DNA of 64,000 nucleotides from Faecalibacterium prausnitzii (GTDB lineage Bacteria; Bacillota; Clostridia; Oscillospirales; Ruminococcaceae): NCBI RefSeq assembly GCF_003287495.1, contig NZ_PRLE01000002.1, positions 186,001 to 250,000 of the forward strand, read 5' to 3'. Shown piece by piece: positions 61,386 to 64,000 of this stretch (position 1 is its first letter; each line of letters starts with the position of its first letter). The notes under the pieces were generated by a model. It saw only the letters and a program-made list of their open reading frames with translations, ran no database searches and was not told where the DNA came from. The position numbers and the translations under genes were made by a program.

Positions 61386-61532
61386 GGCTGTGGCACACCA
61401 TATGTCTATGCCAACTTCGGGTTGACCTGCGTGGATGATCCCCATATCCACATCGGGGAGCACACCATGATTGGCCCAAACTGTGTCTTTGCAACCGCAA
61501 ACCACCCGGTCCTGCCAGAACTGCGGGAGAAA
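61386..61532 (+). pseudogene. Sugar O-acetyltransferase remnant: middle segment
   Basis: About 49 codons without start: GCGTPYVYANFGLTCVDDP, then HIHIGEHTMIGPNCVF and ATANHPVLPELREK, the left-handed beta-helix core and catalytic-His region of the LacA/Maa family. It is exactly the portion absent from 60470-60639. The sequence then loses similarity. Confidence 0.72.
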
Positions 61533-61595
61533 GCATCAACACGCTGTCATAAGCCCGAAGTTCCCCTGCGAACCAAACATTCCGATATAAAAAAG

Positions 61596-61636
61596 GACGC
61601 TGCCGCCTCTGGGTAAGAGGTTGCAGCGTCTTTTTG
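61596..61636 (+). terminator. Intrinsic terminator
   Basis: GACGCTGCCGCCTCT / AGAGGTTGCAGCGTC stem followed by TTTTT; probably the original end of the lac-side genes. Confidence 0.85.
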
Positions 61637-61692
61637 GTATCAGAGGGCGAATGATCTGTCAGACTAAACGGCTCCCAACGAATGCGATGCTT

Positions 61693-62601
61693 TTAGCTTG
61701 CGTCTTTCTGTTCGTCAAGAATGCGCCAGCCGTCCATCAGGTCTGAATTTTCCATAATAAAGGTGTGGGCAGTATCCTGTCCCCACGAGTTGTCGTATTT
61801 CAGCATCAGATAATCGCTCAACTCGGTTCGATTTTTGAACTTCAACAAGCGATACGGCTCCTGAAAAGCAACCTTTTCGACAAAATATACCGCATCCGAT
61901 GTGGGAAGCATAACGCCGACATGACCAATCATAAGAGAATTGTCCGTTTCAGAGAATTGGTCGTGCAGGACTACGGAGACAAGACGAATCTTATCATCTT
62001 CCGCGAAAGAGAGGCCGCGTTTCTTCCATTCCTGCTGAATCGTTTTCAAATGGGTAGAAATATTGGTCGTATTGGTGGTTTTAACCGGAGCGAACAGTGC
62101 ATCAAACTTTTGTCTTTCATCGCCGCAAAGGGATTCTGGGTCAGAATCCAGTGTTTCATAGTCCATAAACAGGGTGTCCTCGGCTGAGTCAAGGTCTGCC
62201 TTGCCCGTGACAGTGATAAAATCACCGAACAGCCCACAAGCAGTGATCCGACAGTTCCAGCCGGGGAAGGTATCGTATTTTTCTGTCCATGCGTCCTGCA
62301 TGGAGTAGGGATCGTATTTCAGATCCAAAGGCTTGGCATTTTCAAACCCTGTGGTGAGCCATGCCGGGTCCACAGCATTGTTGAACTTTTGCACATGATC
62401 AAAGAAAGTCTGTATCCGCAGGTCGGATACGCCGGCATCCTGCAAAAGTTTGGAAAGAAGATCCTGTGTATCCGAATCTGCCAAATTGGAGTATTCGATC
62501 TGCTGAAGGACAGGCAGAGAAGTTTTTGGAGTGCAGCCCCCTGCCAGAAACACACCGCAAAAAAGTGCAGCGGTGCAGACAAGAAAAGTTCGACGTTTCA
62601 A
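61693..62601 (-). CDS. DUF4300-like lipoprotein
   Basis: 302-residue exported lipoprotein of unknown function. Signal peptide with twin Arg near the start (MKRRTFLVCTAALFCGVFL) and lipobox LAGGC (Cys ~23). The mature part has features I associate with DUF4300: YSNLADSDTQDLLSKLLQ, FPGWNCRITACGLFGDFI and MIGHVGVMLPT. The start is TTG 62601 with GAGGTG about 9 bases upstream. It stands alone, convergent with the terminator at 61596. Confidence 0.8.
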   Translation of the reverse strand: MKRRTFLVCTAALFCGVFLAGGCTPKTSLPVLQQIEYSNLADSDTQDLLSKLLQDAGVSDLRIQTFFDHVQKFNNAVDPAWLTTGFENAKPLDLKYDPYSMQDAWTEKYDTFPGWNCRITACGLFGDFITVTGKADLDSAEDTLFMDYETLDSDPESLCGDERQKFDALFAPVKTTNTTNISTHLKTIQQEWKKRGLSFAEDDKIRLVSVVLHDQFSETDNSLMIGHVGVMLPTSDAVYFVEKVAFQEPYRLLKFKNRTELSDYLMLKYDNSWGQDTAHTFIMENSDLMDGWRILDEQKDAS

Positions 62602-63390
62602 AAATGGTCACCTCGTTGCGTTTTTCGGAAAATTTCTTTGAGTGCCGGAGTCTCCACCATAGGCGAAGATAGCAATGGTGGAGGTCTCGTAACGAATGGT
62701 ATCACAGATAAACAAAAAAAATCAATGACTTCTGTCGTATTTGACCATATATAATGTTGCAGTATCCATATCCCATACGGCTAACGCCCATTGGGGGGAA
62801 AGACAATGCAGCAGTTTTCTGAACGATTTTCTTCATGTCGGACACAACAGGAGTATACCCAAGTTGGAATAAGAATTTTCCGTTTTTTTCCGAATGGAAG
62901 GTTCAAATCGCTTTCCAGATAGACGGAGGATACCAACTTACGAAGCGCGGAACGGCAATCCCATAGATTTCCCCATGCTGCAGTGGGAGTTTGAAGAAAA
63001 GCCTCGTCCACATTATAATAGGCCGTAATCGTGATGTGCGTGATGCTTTCCTTTGTATAAGATTTTTAGAGCCAGGAAGATCCATATGGCATCTTTTCCA
63101 GACCGATTTCACAGAGATAATGCTGCTCCTCAGAGATGGGTTTCTTCTTTTTCGTACATTTCCTCGCTTGTATAACGGCAGGCAGATGTTCTTCGGCGGG
63201 GCTTCTTCCAAGAAAAATCACTCGTGAAGATTGAAACGGGAGTTTTACGGTACGCAGTGCCAGCAAACAATGCAGACGTATATACATCTGCTTATTTTGC
63301 GTTGCAAAATACTTGTTGGGAACACCCAAACCCTTGAACTACATCCCGTGGATGCAGGCTGTTTTAAGCAAATAAAAAGGGAAAACTGTT
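62602..63390. other. Gene-free region, probably decayed sequence
   Basis: About 790 bases between the lipoprotein gene and hsdR with no intact gene. CTCCACCAT / ATGGTGGAG arms at 62655-62683 form a hairpin in the lipoprotein leader. On the minus strand between 62780 and 63330, coding-like patches such as AYYNVDEAFLQTPTAAWGN switch frame and are broken by stops; I cannot name the ancestral gene. Confidence 0.5.
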
Positions 63391-64000
63391 TTACTTCTTG
63401 CGGAATTCTCCATATAGCCACTCTGCCAATGCCGACATAATAGCCTTATACTTGCTGGTGTCCTCAAACAGGGAAGAGAAGGTGTCCTGCGCTTCAAGAT
63501 AGCTGTCCTGTGCGGCAGTGTCAAAGGCTTTGGGGAAGATGCTCTCGGTAAAGATCTGCGGGTCGGAGCTGCGCGCCAGCTTTGCCAGCTTCGGGTCGGC
63601 CAGCAGACGGTCATGCAGGGCGGTAAGTAGCACCCGGTCGGCATTGGTGAACTCACCCTTGAACTTCTCGTTGATCTTCAAAATGATCTCGTCCAGCGGC
63701 TCCTTGGGGTCGTGGCCGAGAGCGCCTTTCTGGGTGACCGGCTCGTAGACGCCTTTGGCGTGTTCCAGCTCGATGGCACCGGCAAAGGTCTTTTGCAGCT
63801 TGTAATACTCCAGCTGCAATTTGCCCTCCAGATCCAGCGGAGAGACCTCGTCCGGCGGCAGCAGCTTGAGCAGGTAAGCGCAGAATACGTTCTCCTTGTG
63901 CAGCTCTTCATCGAACATCCGCGCCACCTGTGAAACGTAGCCGTACCACTTGACAAGGCTGCGCAGCAGGCGGCGGAACTGGTACCGCTCGGCCTGCGTT
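63391..64000 (-). CDS. hsdR: Type I restriction enzyme R subunit (HsdR), C-terminal part
   Basis: About 203 C-terminal residues, frame open to the right edge. The helical C-terminal domain of HsdR is recognisable: RRLLRSLVKWYGYVSQVARM (at the edge), FCAYLLKLLPP, KGALGHDPKEPLDEIILKIN and FKGEFTNADRVLLTAL, ending in EWLYGEFRKK. HsdR is the ATP-dependent translocase/nuclease of type I restriction; its motor domains and the hsdM/hsdS partners must lie outside the window. Confidence 0.8.
   Translation of the reverse strand, partial: TQAERYQFRRLLRSLVKWYGYVSQVARMFDEELHKENVFCAYLLKLLPPDEVSPLDLEGKLQLEYYKLQKTFAGAIELEHAKGVYEPVTQKGALGHDPKEPLDEIILKINEKFKGEFTNADRVLLTALHDRLLADPKLAKLARSSDPQIFTESIFPKAFDTAAQDSYLEAQDTFSSLFEDTSKYKAIMSALAEWLYGEFRKK

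Overview
The window looks like chromosome of Faecalibacterium prausnitzii or a close relative (Oscillospiraceae, Clostridia). It is GC-rich and uses strong Shine-Dalgarno sites and TTGCAN-17-TATAAT promoters. It has Firmicute gene orders (recJ-rsh-dtd, mazG-hup-rqcP-yabP-yabQ-divIC-yabR, spoIIGA-sigE-sigG). It also carries two genes that, from memory, belong to the MAM (microbial anti-inflammatory molecule) family known from F. prausnitzii.

Layout. 0-15 kb: a cell-wall M23 peptidase cut by the left edge, purine nucleoside phosphorylase, a toxin-antitoxin pair, a GNAT-cytidine deaminase fusion, a nucleoside ABC importer (lipoprotein, ATPase, two permeases) with pyrimidine-nucleoside phosphorylase, TrkA/TrkH potassium uptake, and a ComM-like ATPase. 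These form a nucleoside import and salvage district. 15-33 kb: phosphoglucomutase, IspDF isoprenoid enzyme, c-di-AMP cyclase CdaA with CdaR, an FAD oxidoreductase, XpaC-like protein, RecJ, (p)ppGpp synthetase/hydrolase, D-aminoacyl-tRNA deacylase, a metallo-hydrolase, HemZ and a nucleoside kinase. 33-41.5 kb: the mazG-to-yabR block including sporulation genes yabP and yabQ, an rRNA methyltransferase, two unknown genes, and glmS behind a glmS self-cleaving ribozyme.

41.6-50.2 kb, mostly minus strand, is the most unusual part: two MAM-like proteins with double-glycine leaders, a C39-peptidase ABC exporter, a HlyD-type partner, an Ig-like membrane protein, a small unknown protein and a DUF559 endonuclease-like protein. 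Three copies of a ~197-bp composite inverted repeat, a 110-bp duplicated promoter and a hairpin-rich intergenic region are interspersed. I read this as a MAM production and export locus. Both MAM genes share a leader with two TGCGCA-centred palindromes, one showing a compensatory base change. tRNA-Asn lies at its right edge.

50.5-54.4 kb holds spoIIGA, sigE, sigG and spoIIID, a TPP riboswitch with thiT, and tRNA-Ala. The sporulation genes are notable because Faecalibacterium is described as non-spore-forming. 54.6-61.6 kb is a beta-galactosidase locus (lacZ, GPH-type symporter, divergent AraC regulator), then a broken sugar O-acetyltransferase in pieces around a flavodoxin gene. 61.7-64 kb has a DUF4300-like lipoprotein, ~790 bases of apparently decayed sequence, and the C-terminal part of a type I restriction HsdR subunit running off the right edge.
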